Positions 1 through 10,359 are shown, counted from the first letter of the stretch. The stretch is DNA of 64,000 bases from Nematopogon swammerdamellus (GCA_946902875.1 OX336339.1:20367349-20431348), one strand, 5' to 3'. A program made the numbers and translations. Notes: generated by a model from the sequence alone, not told the origin.

Positions 1-906
1 AATAATTAACTTCTATTTTACGACGTTTTTATGATCCAAATGTATTCCTAAATTTATTCTAATAAATCAATATACTCTGATATGTTTCGCTTAGACTAAT
101 ATTTCAGAGATATTACACATTATTCACATTTCATATATGAAGAAATACATAAAAATGACGATAAGTCGAAAAGTACAAGCGGGAACAATATAACATTTCA
201 GGGTGTTAATAAGGTCATGGTAATGGATATTTTTGCGGTGGTGCCCAATCTCGCAAGTGCTCGCAACGTTAATGAAAAATAGTTGATTTTATAGATAATG
301 ATTAACTTCTATTTTCCGATGTTTTTATGATCCAAATGTATTCCTAAATTGATTCTAATAAATTTTTATTATTTCGTGTTTTTTTGCTTTGACTAATATT
401 TTTGGAGATATTACACATTATTAACTAGTTCACCCGGTGTTATGGGTTGACATCACGGATGTTGTAGGTGATGTAGCCAACCATATCAGTTTCCATAAAA
501 AAAAAACTTTCATGTATGAAGAAATCCATAAAATGACGATAAGTCGAAAAGCACAAGCGATCACAAATCCAATATTTCAGGGGTTTAATAAGGTCACGGT
601 ATGTGATATTTCAGCGTAGCCTGAAATCTCGCAAGTACGCGCAACTTTAGTATAAAATAGTTGATTTTATAAATAAAAGTCAACTTGCTTTTTCCATGTT
701 TTATTTATGCAATTGTGTTCATAAATGGATTGTATTAACGCTTTATTCTTTGATATTATTTGCTTAGGCTAATATTTTGAGATATATAGGTAAATATTAT
801 TCTTTAGATTACTCGTCAGTCATTTACCATTTAAAGTTCTAATGAAGTCTATTCCATATCACCACCCTTGAGGTTGAGTGCAAGGTGCGTTTTTTATGTG
901 GTTTCG
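1..906. repeat. Left inverted arm of the Transib-like element, built of ~290-bp units
   Basis: Units beginning 'taacttctatttt' recur at about 4 and 304, with the shared 'gttttatgatccaaatg' block. The inner end near 840-905 ('accacccttgaggttgagtg') is mirrored at 1512-1545. A SINE tail at 426-507 interrupts this arm and is absent from the right arm. Confidence 0.8.
426..507 (+). mobile_element. SINE-A 3' tail inserted in the Transib left arm
   Basis: This is the last ~75 bp of SINE-A ('ttcacccggtgttatggg' to 'gtttccat') plus a run of A. The matching place in the right arm (around 1890) has no such sequence, so the insertion postdates formation of the arms. Confidence 0.8.
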
Positions 907-957
907 CCATGACCTTTTCCAATTTGGGTCTGATTGTGGACAGCTAGAGATCTGATG

Positions 958-1441
958 TTAATAAAAGTCTCCGAAGTGTGTCTTCGTTCGTACTACTCTT
1001 GAGTTCGTACTAAACTTTCGAGTGTGTCTTTTGCGATATTCCCTGAAATGTTTATTTCGGGCTTCTGATGCTTCGTCTGAAAGGTGACCAATGGGTATCA
1101 GTCCAAACGACTGTATTATGCCCCCCACGTGCCAATATTTTATGCACATTCGATGGAATGAAGTACCAACTATACATATTTGCGCATAATTGATATGTAT
1201 CACACCTCTTGAACTCATCGATATGGACAGCTTGCCCGGACGATAGAACTTCTAGTGTGACTCCGAATCGATGTATCAGGTCTTTGTCAACTCCCGTTAT
1301 TGTGGCTGTAGTATGCGGGTCTTCAAAAATTCTTCGAGCGGTGTTACCATCATTGGTGGCTCCATGACCCTGCTTAACTACATCTATTAATAGTGCATTG
1401 TGACGTCGAAAACATCTAATTTTTTTGGTTTTTACGAGCAA
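958..1441 (-). pseudogene. Transib (RAG1-like) transposase C-terminal fragment, frameshifted
   Basis: The first segment (1441 down to about 1127) carries GHGATNDGNTARRIF, then ITGVDKDLIHRFGVTLEVLSSG, then YSWYFIPSNVHKIL. The reading then shifts by one base at a run of six C on the plus strand (1121-1126). It continues as IPIGHLSDEASEARNK followed by a basic HFREYRKRH stretch, ending near 958. This order matches the C-terminal part of Transib transposases and RAG1, where NGNFARKLM and SEGNESGNKLFRRFRK occupy the same places. The Glu in SEARNK aligns with the third catalytic acidic residue of RAG1 and is retained. The two upstream catalytic Asp residues are absent because the N-terminal part is deleted. 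The family call is from remembered motifs. Confidence 0.78.
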
Positions 1442-1495
1442 TGGATAAACTATATTAAAGGGCTTGGTTTTGTGCTAGTGGATTAGGGCTCCTGG

Positions 1496-2600
1496 GGAAA
1501 CCACATAAAAAAACGCGTCTTGCACTCAACCTCAAGGGTGGTGGTATGGAATAGACTAGCTTCATTATAACTTTAAATGATAAATGCCTGACGAGTAATC
1601 TAAAGAATAATATTTACCCATATCTCTCAAAATATTAGCCTAAGCAAATAATATCAAAGAATAAAGCGTTAATACAATCCATTTATGAACACAATTGCAT
1701 AATTAAAACATGGAAAAAGCAAGTTGACTTTTATTTATAAAATCAACCATTTCATACTAAAGTTGCGAGTACTCGGGAGATTTCAGGCTACGCTAAAATA
1801 TCACTTACCGTGACCTTATTAAACCCCTGAAATATTGTATTGTGATCGGTTGTGCTTTTCGACTTATCGTAATTTTATGGATTTCTTCATACATTAATGT
1901 TAATAATGTGTAATATCTCCAAAAATATTAGTCTAAGTAAAAAATACAAAATAATAAAAATTTATTAGAATCAATTTAGGAATACATTTGGATCATAAAA
2001 ACATCGGAAAATAGAAGTTAATCATTATCTATAAAATCAACAATTTTTCATTAAAGTTGCGAGCACTTGCGAGATTGGGCACCACCGCAAGAATATCCTT
2101 TACCATGACCTTATTAACACTCTGAAATATTATATTGTTCCCGCTTGTACTTTTCAACTTATCGTAATTTTTATGTATTTCTTCATACATGAAAAGTGAA
2201 TAATGTGTAATATCTCTGAAATATTAGTCTAAGTGAAAAATATCAGAGAATAAACATTTATTAGAATCAATTTAGGAATACATTAGGATCATAAAATATC
2301 GAAAAATAGAAGTTAATCATTATTTATAAATTCAACTATTTTTAATTAAAGTTGCGAGCACTTGCGAGATTGGGCACCACCGCAAAAATATCCGTTATCA
2401 TGACCTTATTAACAACCTGAAATATTATATTGTTCCCGCTTGTACTTTTCGACTTATCGTCATTTTTATGTATTTCTTCATACATGAAAAGTTAATAATG
2501 TGTAATATCTCCGAAAATACTAGTCTAAGCGAAAAATATCAAACAATAAAAAGTTATTGAAATCTCTTCAGCAAAACATTTGCATCATTAAAACATCGAA
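1496..2600. repeat. Right inverted arm of the Transib-like element, three ~290-bp units
   Basis: Three head-to-tail units lie at roughly 1720-2007, 2011-2300 and 2301-2580. Each contains 'aaagttgcgag', 'gaccttattaa', 'ttcatacat' and 'taatgtgtaatatct' in the same order. The array is the reverse complement of the left arm. The last ~60 bp before 2661 are unique to the terminus. Confidence 0.8.
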
Positions 2601-2661
2601 AAACTAAAATTTATCTTCATTAATGCCTAAGTCCACTAGAAGCGATTTTCGAACCACTGTG

Positions 2662-3655
2662 CGCCGTGCGCAGATTCGCTTCCCTAAGCCATATAACTTT
2701 ATTGCCCAACCGGACACGAGGTTTTGATAATACTATAGACATAATAGGCGAGCTTAATGCCGTGGGGCATTCTATTCTAGCTAACCCATGGGATGTAGAA
2801 GTATATGCAGGCGAATAAGAATATATTGTGGCAATATTTTAAACTCTAAAGCAATATGATTAACTAGCGTTTGCCCGCGGCTTCGCTCGCGGTAGACTCG
2901 GTTTAATAGCAAATCTGATTTAAACGAAAATATGATAATAAACGATTGCTTCTCTTATATTCCCTTTCCCTCTCCCGTCCATACTATACATTCTTTGATA
3001 CTCCTCAGTCCTAAGATTATTTAGCGTGATGGTATATGGCTTATTAGTGAGCCTTAAGAACTACTCATTCCATTGGTGCTATGCTAACAGCATTAAAATC
3101 TGTTCAGTGGTTCCGGAGTTTACCTCAAACATCACCACTCACTCCTCAAATTGAATACGTGAAGTGCGCGTATTTCACCTTAATAAGTACGTTTTTTTTA
3201 TATCGTAAAAAAAACTGGTATGGGAACGTGATCAGTATCTGATACACATACACCCCTTAGCATAGCGTTACCTACTATCGAAAGACCTTATAATAATATA
3301 TGTTTAGATATTTATAACAAGTTACAAATAAATAATTAAGTAGCATAAAATTGTAGAAACAATAAGAAAAAATTAGCAAGGCTAGAGAAGCTTTACATAA
3401 AATTGAACGAACTTGCGAGTAGTGCTTCGATGTCACGTCATAGCTGAGTAAATTTTATCGTTGGTCCGCCAAAGTGTCGGTAAAGGACGCATAAGTAAAA
3501 ATTCCGCGGATCTCTGTGCGCGGTGCGATAGACTACCGAATGTCCGAGCCGCTTGTAAAAAAGCTATAAAAAGTAACTGAGCCTCGAGCACTCTCTGAAA
3601 ACACGTTCCGATTGAATATAAAACAAACATTGCACATGGTTCAAATTCAATAACG
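2662..3655. other. Unassigned AT-rich stretch with one Helitron-like fragment
   Basis: Apart from the fragment at 2862-3135, nothing is recognised. A minus-strand open frame at 3433-3630 resembles no known family. Confidence 0.5.
2862..3135 (-). mobile_element. Helitron-like non-autonomous fragment (family H)
   Basis: It opens with 'gcccgcggcttcgctcgcg', the reverse complement of the GC-rich subterminal end common in lepidopteran Helitron-like repeats. It runs to 'ctgttcagtggttccggag', the counterpart of 'gagaaccactgaaccgat' in other copies here. The class assignment is tentative. Confidence 0.45.
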
Positions 3656-3667
3656 TGTGACGGGTTT

Positions 3668-4105
3668 TATTTGTGTTTTTTTTATTTTTTTATTTTTTTA
3701 TGTAATACGGTATGAGTCGGCTGAGTCGAAGGGGCCAAAGCGCATGCTCCGACCAGCCAATATCACCTTCGAGACGGTAGGTGCCATACTGGAGACTTCC
3801 TGGATTGCTGGCTATACTGGACTAGAGGAGAACACAAACGAGGCTGCTATGCAGTCATCTTACATCCAGCACGGTGGTACCAACCCAGTCGACTACAATT
3901 TGATCCTACCACCTAGTCAGGGGCAAGGGAAGGGATCTAAAGTTTTACGGACATACACCGGTTCCGAACGGTGAAGCAGCAGGTGTAGGTATGCACGTAA
4001 TTTTTTTCGTCAGAAAAAAACTCATTGGTACACGCCGACGGGATTCGAACCGCGGACCTCTCGCAAGAGAAGCCGATGCCCAAACCACTCGGCCACATTG
4101 TTGTA
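3668..4105 (-). mobile_element. SINE-B, near full length
   Basis: On the minus strand a tRNA-like head (ending near 4105) has an A-box-like 'ggccgagtggtttgggc' and a B-box-like 'ggttcgaatcc'. The body contains 'gggttggtaccaccg' and 'gttctcctctagtccagt'. The 3' end is A-rich, seen as T-runs at 3668-3700. The head resembles tRNA-Ser/Leu genes but continues straight into the SINE body, so it is not a tRNA gene. Confidence 0.75.
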
Positions 4106-4189
4106 AATGTTTATAAATAATATTTTTTCAATGTTAAACGTATCACGCAAAAGCATTTTTTCAGCGTTGTCTGTCTTTTGGATTTCGTC

Positions 4190-4372
4190 CTGTCAACCCA
4201 CTGGACGCACAGTTTTACATGGAATCTGAACCATGAGCGGAATGTATCTGGTGAAGGTATGAGCGTAATTTATTCAAATAAAAAAACTCATTGGTACATG
4301 CCGACCGGATTCGAACCTCGGTCCTCTTGCAAGAGTAGTCGACGGTCAGGCCACTCGGCCACCCGCAGCTTA
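4190..4372 (-). mobile_element. SINE-B, head and partial body
   Basis: The head carries 'gaggttcgaatccggtcgg' and 'ggccgagtggcc' near 4300-4365. A body segment with 'cagttttacatggaatc' follows. The 3' part is missing. Confidence 0.6.
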
Positions 4373-4410
4373 AGAATCATCACAATGAAAGTGGGAAAAT
4401 ATAGTAAAAG

Positions 4411-5990
4411 CCGGCCAAGTGCGAATCGGACCTGAGCATCGAGGTTTCGGGACCACAAAAAAAAAAAGTCGGCAAGTGCGAGTTGGACTCGCGCACCGAG
4501 GGTTCCGTATCATCAGCATCACTCAATATATTTTTGTAGGTATTATGTATGTACAAAAACAATTGATTTGGAAAATCCCGAACCGCCTAAATAAACACTA
4601 CAGCAATGGTTTTTGACTGTGCGGCATTCGTGAAGTTGAAATATACAAAAATATATTTCTTATATGACATAACGACATATCCTTTTCGGATTTTATCTTT
4701 ACTTGTGAGACCTTGCTTCTTGCCAAATTTCATTACTCTAGCTAGGTCAACGGTAAGTACCCTATAGGTTTTGATTTCATTTGAGTGAGTTTGCAATTAT
4801 TAAAATTTCCCATAAATAGCCGTATCTTTTGATTATATTGATTTAGAAGCTTTCATTTTCTATAGCTCGAAGGGATCGCAGACGTTAGTATTTCATATTA
4901 ATTTCAATTTGATATCTTGACTCGTTACTGAGAAAAAGGGTCTTGACACACAAAACAAGATTTTTTTTAAATATCTTATAACTACAAGTTTAAAATTTTA
5001 GGATTTTTTCCTTTTCGTGTGCTATGAGACCTTGCTTCTTACCAAATTTTATGATTCTAGGTTGACGGGAAATACCCTATAGGTTTTGATTTGATTGGAG
5101 TGAGTTTGCGAGTATGAAATCTGACATAGATGGCCGTATCTTTTGATTGCGTTGGTTTAGAAGCTTTAATATTCTACGGCTTAAAGAGATCGTAGATCTT
5201 AGTATTTCATATTAATTTCAATTTGTTATCTTTATCCGTTCCTGAGAAAAAGGGACCTTGACATACAAAACAAACATTTTTTTTTATGTCAATAACTACA
5301 ATTTTACAATTTTCGGATTTTTTCCTTTACTTGTGCTGTAAGACCTTGCTTCTTACCAAATTTTATGATTCTATGTTAACAGGAAATACCCTATAGGTTT
5401 TGATTTGATTGGAGTGAGTTTGCGAGTATGAAATCTGACATATGGCCGTATCTTTTGATTGCGTTGGTTTAGAAGCTTTAATATTCTACGCCTTAAAGAG
5501 ATCGTAGATCTTAGTATTTCATATTAATTTCAATTTGTTATCTTGATCCGTTCCTGAGAAAAAGGGACCTTGACATACAAAACAAACTAAATTTTTTTTT
5601 AAAGTCACATAACTATAAATTTACAATTTTCGATTTTTTCCTTTACTTGTGCTATGAGACCTTGCTTCTTACCAAATTTCATTATTCTAGGTTAACGGGA
5701 AGTACTCTATAGGTTTTGATTTGGTTTGCTGGTAGTAAAATATGTGACTTAAATGGGCGTATCTAGGGCGTATCTAGTGATTGCGTGAACCCATAAGCTT
5801 AATTTTTTTACACCTCCGAGGAAACGTAGACTTTAGTATTTGATATTAATTTCAACTTGATACCTCTACCCGTTCCTGAGAAAAAAGGTCTTGACAGACA
5901 GACACCCAGCCAGCCAGCCAGACGGACAACAAAGTGATCCTATAAGGGTTCCGTTTTTTCCTCTTTTGAGGTACGGAACCGTAAAAACGT
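4411..5990 (-). mobile_element. Dispersed lepidopteran repeat family C, long copy with internal tandem units
   Basis: The left boundary 'ccggccaagtgcgaatcgg' (4414) is repeated at about 4468 ('tcggcaagtgcgagttgg'). The right boundary is 'tgaggtacggaaccgtaaaaa' at 5970-5990. Between them lie four direct units of about 313 bp and a 'gacagacagacacccagcc' microsatellite-like stretch. These termini recur throughout the window (families at 11.4, 16.1, 18.2, 33.9, 35.0, 52.9 and 59.1 kb). No protein is encoded and the transposon class is not established. Confidence 0.6.
4690..5935. repeat. Four ~313-bp tandem units inside the family C element
   Basis: The phrase 'gaccttgcttctt(g/a)ccaaatttcat' recurs at about 4708, 5029, 5342 and 5658. 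Each is followed by 'accctataggttttgattt', 'ggccgtatcttttgatt' and 'cgttcctgagaaaaagg'. The last unit is the most diverged. Confidence 0.8.
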
Positions 5991-6150
5991 TGTAAGAACA
6001 TTTTTCTTGTATGGGGACTCCCGTTAATTTTTACTTTTTCTATTTATTATTTGTGTAACGGTTCTAAAGATACGGCAGTAGGACAGACAGACATACAGAC
6101 GGCGGCGTAGGCTTAGTAATAGGCTTCGCGGTACGGGGTACGGGGTAAGG
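5991..6150 (-). mobile_element. Family C fragment
   Basis: It contains 'gtatggggactcccgttaa', then 'gacagacagacatacagac', then 'gtaggcttagtaataggct', the same order as in the copies at 33.9 and 59.1 kb. Confidence 0.6.
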
Positions 6151-6711
6151 AAACCTAAAAATTAGTAATGATATATTATTTAAGAGCCTTCATAAATTCT
6201 GCCGCTAACTCTGCAACAAATGATAGTTTGCTGTGTTTTCGGTTTCCTTACACCTCGCAGCGCCCGACGAGTTCAACGACCAACAATGTCGTGGAGGGGT
6301 CCACGACATTTCCATTAAAATTAAATCGCAATTCGTGTCTAGAACCTAAGGCAAGAAATGTACACTTCGTGAAATATTAGATTCATTAGGCTCATATTAC
6401 ATTTTATGTGAATTCTTCGCGGCCCTCCGTTTGCATAATATTTCGACATATTTTCGACTCATTTTCGTACTTTCGCGGTGGCAGCACTAGCGGCTCGATG
6501 GAATTTAAAATAGTTTAATGATTTTAAATTCTTGGGCCCAATTGCGGTAAGGAGTGTTATGCTCTGATTGTATATGGTTCCACTAATCTTAGGGTTGTCT
6601 TTGTATTTTTATATTTATTAAACGAAAACCATAGTCATAGCCAAACTGAACAGATGTTTGTTGGCTTGGCTCACGGACATAGAAGAAGAGATTAAAGAAT
6701 TAGAGATAATC
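6151..6711. other. Unassigned stretch
   Basis: No repeat family, RNA gene or convincing open frame is recognised here. Confidence 0.5.
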
Positions 6712-7090
6712 TTAACACGTTAACAGTCCAGTGTCCCCACATGTGGGTCACGTGACACTGAATTGACACGTCCATGTCCCACATGTGGGACATTCACAAG
6801 AACATTTTCTATCAGGAATTTCTCAGTGGACTTATGACTGTGAATAGAGAGGTTTGGTTGAACGTGTGAATAAGAAATTTCTTCATAAAAAAACAAAAAG
6901 AGCCGTCGATAAATGTTATTGGAAAAAATGAAAGAATTTTTCCAAAAACATAAAAGTTGTTCTTCTTACAACAACAAAAAAACATTAATTATTATTTGAA
7001 ATTACTTATGTGCTTCGGCGAAACAGTTCTTACAATAGGCAAGGCGACACACTGAACACTCTGAAGATACTTTTTTGTTTTCAGTCTTGG

Positions 7091-7206
7091 ACAAGACAAG
7101 ACGCTGCAATGTGTGAAAAAAAATGAAGACTAAAAGTATGAATACGGCAAGTATTCATACTTTCAGTCTTCATTTTTTTTTCACACATTGCAGCGTCTTG
7201 TCTTGT
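7091..7206. repeat. Near-perfect hairpin inside the piggyBac-like element
   Basis: Arms 7091-7145 and 7151-7206 are inverted copies ('acaagacaagacgctgcaat' against its complement), separated by a loop of about 5 bp. It could fold as DNA cruciform or RNA hairpin. No function is shown. Confidence 0.9.
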
Positions 7207-7259
7207 TTTCTTTGAATATCTCTGAGAAAACAGGGATTTCTGGTAGTAGATGACAATGG

Positions 7260-7280
7260 TAACCTAACCTAACCTAACCC
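7260..7280. repeat. Short CCTAA run (insect telomere-type motif)
   Basis: Four consecutive units of the complement of TTAGG, the common insect telomere repeat, lie inside the piggyBac-like element. It is too short to indicate a telomere. Confidence 0.7.
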
Positions 7281-7475
7281 AACTAAATATTTCGCCTCAC
7301 ACGTCCGTGACCCACATGTGGTACACGCTGAAAACTGGGTGATGTCACTTTGTTTCAGGTAAACTTTTTTTTTTTTTTTCAAATGATTCCAGACATATAT
7401 TCATAAACCATTAGTAGTTGCATGGGACTTACGGAGTAGTTTTTTCGCTTTGTATGGGGACTGTTAACGTGTTAA

Positions 7476-8680
7476 GATTAGAGAAGTCATGAGATAATCC
7501 TCGTTCCTGCAATGCCGTCTTAATCGACTAACATAATTGTATGCAATAATTTCGTTGTAATTTTTGAATTTTCAAAAAAATACGACTTTGTATTTAAGAC
7601 CTTCACCACTCGCAAGTGTTTCGTGTTATTTCGTCGAGTTTACATCGGAATGTTTGTCTGGGAGTATCAACGTCGTGGTCTTATATTCGACAGATATTGC
7701 CGAACAAGGTTCCAAAAGTTAATATTTGCTGCAATTTTCGTAAATATAATGTCGACTTTAGTTCCGAGAATATTGCAACAGACAAAGCAGTCAATTTCGC
7801 CCAGACAAGAGCAAGTTGCTAGGTTGCCGGCAAACTATGCGGCGGTAAATCTTTGGACAAGTGCAGCGGTGAATTATATATTACTTTAAAATTCATTTAA
7901 TTATGTTTTAGCTGGCAACTTGGCTTCTTTCGTCTTCCCTTTAATCGCGACCCAAGTTTTGAAGCGAAATTTCGAAATAAACGAAATATTTCTTATAATT
8001 AAACATTTATATTTCATTTTTGAGTCGTTTTGTTTTCAATTAAACTTTTTAACACAATTGCTCACGTTGAAAGCTGTAATTCCCCTTCTCCCATCCCTCC
8101 ATCCCATGCGGCAGTCCGGTATCGTCCGGTTTCGTCTTACGCCGGTCGAAAAATATATTATGGAATTTGACTTACAACTTTAGCAGCATTTTTGTGATAA
8201 AGATGTAGGTTAAAAAAAAATAAAAATGTTCTCTCAGTGTGAAAAAAAGCTGTATAAAATTTTACATATTTCATTCCCTAGAAAGGAAAATGTAAATGTA
8301 CGAAAGGTTGATATATTAATTTCCGTTTATAAAACGAGGCAAGCAGCGTCCGAATTCATCGTCTGGCGGGCGGACGGGCGCATCCTCCCAACGATATTAC
8401 TTATTATAAAATACAATTTCCAGCTAGCTTCACGAAGTACATCGGTTACACGAGAACAATTTCATATTTTCATAACGCATGCTTTTGAAAGCTTATAAAT
8501 ATAGACAGAAAAAAGCTAAATTATCAAAAAGCATTTCGGCCACCATACTTATAGAAGAGATAGAATAGACACTCTCATTGCAAATTAAAATAGTAATACT
8601 TGAGAGAAACAATCAATTTACAGACACCAACAAGGAAGTTGTCGACAAGAGGCTACGCCATGAAGACTCCTGCGCGAATT
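7476..8680. other. Unassigned AT-rich stretch
   Basis: Several open frames of 68-90 codons occur, but none has recognisable motifs and none shows clear splice signals. Confidence 0.5.
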
Positions 8681-8689
8681 CCAGTGATA

Positions 8690-8870
8690 TTGGTTCGTGT
8701 GAATCTTCCACGTAGTGAGAAATTATTCGGGCCTGTATCGCTCTCCCAACCTTAACGAAACTGCGATGAGCACCTCAGCAAAGTGCTACGTCTACAGCTG
8801 AAATTGTGGTGGTCGGCGAATTCAACGTCAAACATAAGGAATAGCTTTAGAAGCAATTTAGAAGGTGTAT
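8690..8870 (+). pseudogene. Decayed LINE endonuclease-domain fragment
   Basis: One frame reads LYRSPNLNETAMSTSAK near 8740-8790. After a shift another reads IVVVGEFNVKHKE near 8800-8840. Jockey/R1-type LINEs carry 'YRSPNLNE...' followed by 'VVxGDFNxHxxEW' in their APE endonuclease. Here GDFN has become GEFN, and stops and shifts intervene. Nothing functional remains. Confidence 0.45.
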
Positions 8871-9075
8871 TTTCGCTAAGCCGGCACGCAAGGAACCGCA
8901 TAGACAAAATCCAGATACACATGTCATAGATTCACCACCGCCATGGATAAGCACCATTGAAATTTTATGGTTGTAAGGACTCATTTTTGGATGAAATATA
9001 TATATTTTTGCTTGAATATTTTAATATATTGCTATATTTTTTATGAAATATATTATATATATATATATATTGCAG

Positions 9076-9384
9076 CTTGTACTGTCTTCAATTGGCAATT
9101 CCGACTATAATCAGAATAAAATAAATTTGAATGATATCCATAAAAGCTTACCAATAGAGTTAAATCGATTATTGTGTTTTCCTCTTACATGTTTTCATCA
9201 ACAGCCACTCAATATTTCTGAACACATCACTATATGCAACGGTTCGCCGTACCTTTGTAGCTCTGATGAATCCACTGTGTCAATGTTGAGAGAGACTGAG
9301 CAAATCTTGAATTTAGCTGATCACGTCTGCGTAGACTGTGGTCTGGATATCGCTAGTTCAGCTTCGCTTAGGTTTAACGATTGA
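9076..9384 (+). CDS. Candidate 3'-terminal coding exon, unrecognised product
   Basis: An open frame runs without interruption from a plausible splice acceptor ('tatattgcag' ending at 9075) to TGA at 9382-9384. If the exon starts there it encodes about 102 residues, beginning LVLSSIGNSDYNQNK. It is Ser- and Cys-containing, with HVCVDCG near the C-terminus, and has no repeats. The frame also extends upstream to an ATG at 9043 through the AT tract, giving a hydrophobic start. The composition looks protein-like but matches no family I know. A chance frame or an unknown transposon exon is possible. Confidence 0.33.
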   Translation, partial: LVLSSIGNSDYNQNKINLNDIHKSLPIELNRLLCFPLTCFHQQPLNISEHITICNGSPYLCSSDESTVSMLRETEQILNLADHVCVDCGLDIASSASLRFND

Positions 9385-10015
9385 TCAATAATACCTACCT
9401 CAATTTGTACAAACGTCACGTGGTGGCCGCCAAGTTGTTTTTGATGTTCGAACTTTGGTCCTGAAATTCCCTAACTGGATACAGTATATTGTGTTCTCTT
9501 CAACTTACTCCTACATTATGATACATTTTGTCATAAAGAACACACATCGTTAACGATATTTCATTGACACAAGGGTATATTCAGTATGGTTCAACAGCAT
9601 TCGACGCTGGCATGAACCCTTATAAAATCGGTCAGGTTTATGTCTGTCCGTCTATCTGTCACAGCCTGTAGCTCCTAAACGGCTTGAGCGACAGTATAGT
9701 ATAAAGTGTGTATTGCAGTATATCCGAAGTACATTGCAAGATGTGTCTTTCTCTCCAGATTTGCTGCAATCCCCAACGCAGTGGTTCTCGAAGCGCGCGC
9801 CCGCTTTTCGTTCCAGTCGAAAGTTTCGCAATACCAGAGCGCGACAGAGGGCTAACTTTAAATTTCGCCGAGAGAAAGAGATTCAACAATCATCAGTCCG
9901 CGAGGAAGGAGGAAGGGGGAAGGAGAAGAGAGGAGGATGCGAACTTCAGCGCATTCTTTCCGGCTCGGCCGGTTTATCTACACACATATTATTTCAGCTC
10001 GGCAAACATAATGTA
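9385..10015. other. Unassigned stretch
   Basis: It holds a short 'gtctgtccgtctatctgtc' family C-like trace near 9640-9660 and a purine-rich tract near 9890-9940. Overlapping open frames at 9708-10030 on both strands are low in information. Confidence 0.45.
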
Positions 10016-10019
10016 ATGT

Positions 10020-10355
10020 ATCGATGGTGAAATTAGGCACATCCGGTCAAAGCCGGAATTTGGATGGGTGACCGTTCGACCGCGGTTCGGATTCCACGTA
10101 GAACTGTAGGTACCTTCTGTTCTATACTTGGTGGTATGGTTTAACCAAACCGGATGCGTACCACCCCACTGAATGAAAGAACGGTCGAAGCGGCTATGGA
10201 AATAGTTCATGTTTTTCGCCCGGTTCAGTGTAGCGGGTAGGACCAAAGGAAAGCACTGGCAAGGCACCTAGGCCACCAAGGTGTTATGGGATGACATCAC
10301 GTGTTTTTGGATGCAGCCAACTACATCAGTTTCTATAAAAATATTTTTTTCTTAA
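10020..10355 (+). mobile_element. SINE-A copy
   Basis: A 5S-like 'ggatgggtgaccg' and a B-box-like 'ggttcggattcc' are followed by the body ('gaatgaaag', 'ggctatggaaatagttc') and the tail ('tgttatgggatgacatcac') with a short A-run at 10340-10350. Confidence 0.7.
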
Positions 10356-10359
10356 GAAT

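Larger units (their letters stand above)
1..2661 (-). mobile_element. Transib-like DNA transposon, left end outside the window
   Basis: A large inverted-repeat element. The left arm (1 to about 906) matches the right arm (about 1496 to 2600) in reverse complement, with a spacer of about 590 bp that carries a transposase remnant on the minus strand. The right end is placed at 2661. Read inward it begins CACAGTGGTTCGAAAATCGC, and it is followed by CGCCG (2662-2666), a GC-rich 5-mer of the kind Transib uses as target duplication. Transib termini resemble the RAG recombination signal heptamer, and this end equals the consensus heptamer CACAGTG. The left terminus and its copy of the 5-mer lie before base 1, so the duplication cannot be verified. 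Only about 160 transposase residues remain, so the element is non-autonomous. Confidence 0.75.
6716..7471. mobile_element. piggyBac-like non-autonomous element with TTAA duplication
   Basis: The ends are inverted: CACGTTAACAGTCC at 6716 and GGACTGTTAACGTG ending at 7471. TTAA flanks both sides (6712-6715 and 7472-7475). TTAA target duplication is the hallmark of the piggyBac superfamily. The 756-bp interior has no transposase frame. It has several 'cccacatgtgggtc'-type palindromes near both ends, a ~55-bp hairpin, and a short CCTAA run. Confidence 0.75.

Noticed and set aside
1..2661. LTR retrotransposon
   Set aside because: The repeats at the two sides are inverted, not direct, and no gag-pol sequence is present.
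7260..7280. Telomere or subtelomere
   Set aside because: Only four CCTAA units are present, inside a transposon, with unique sequence on both sides.
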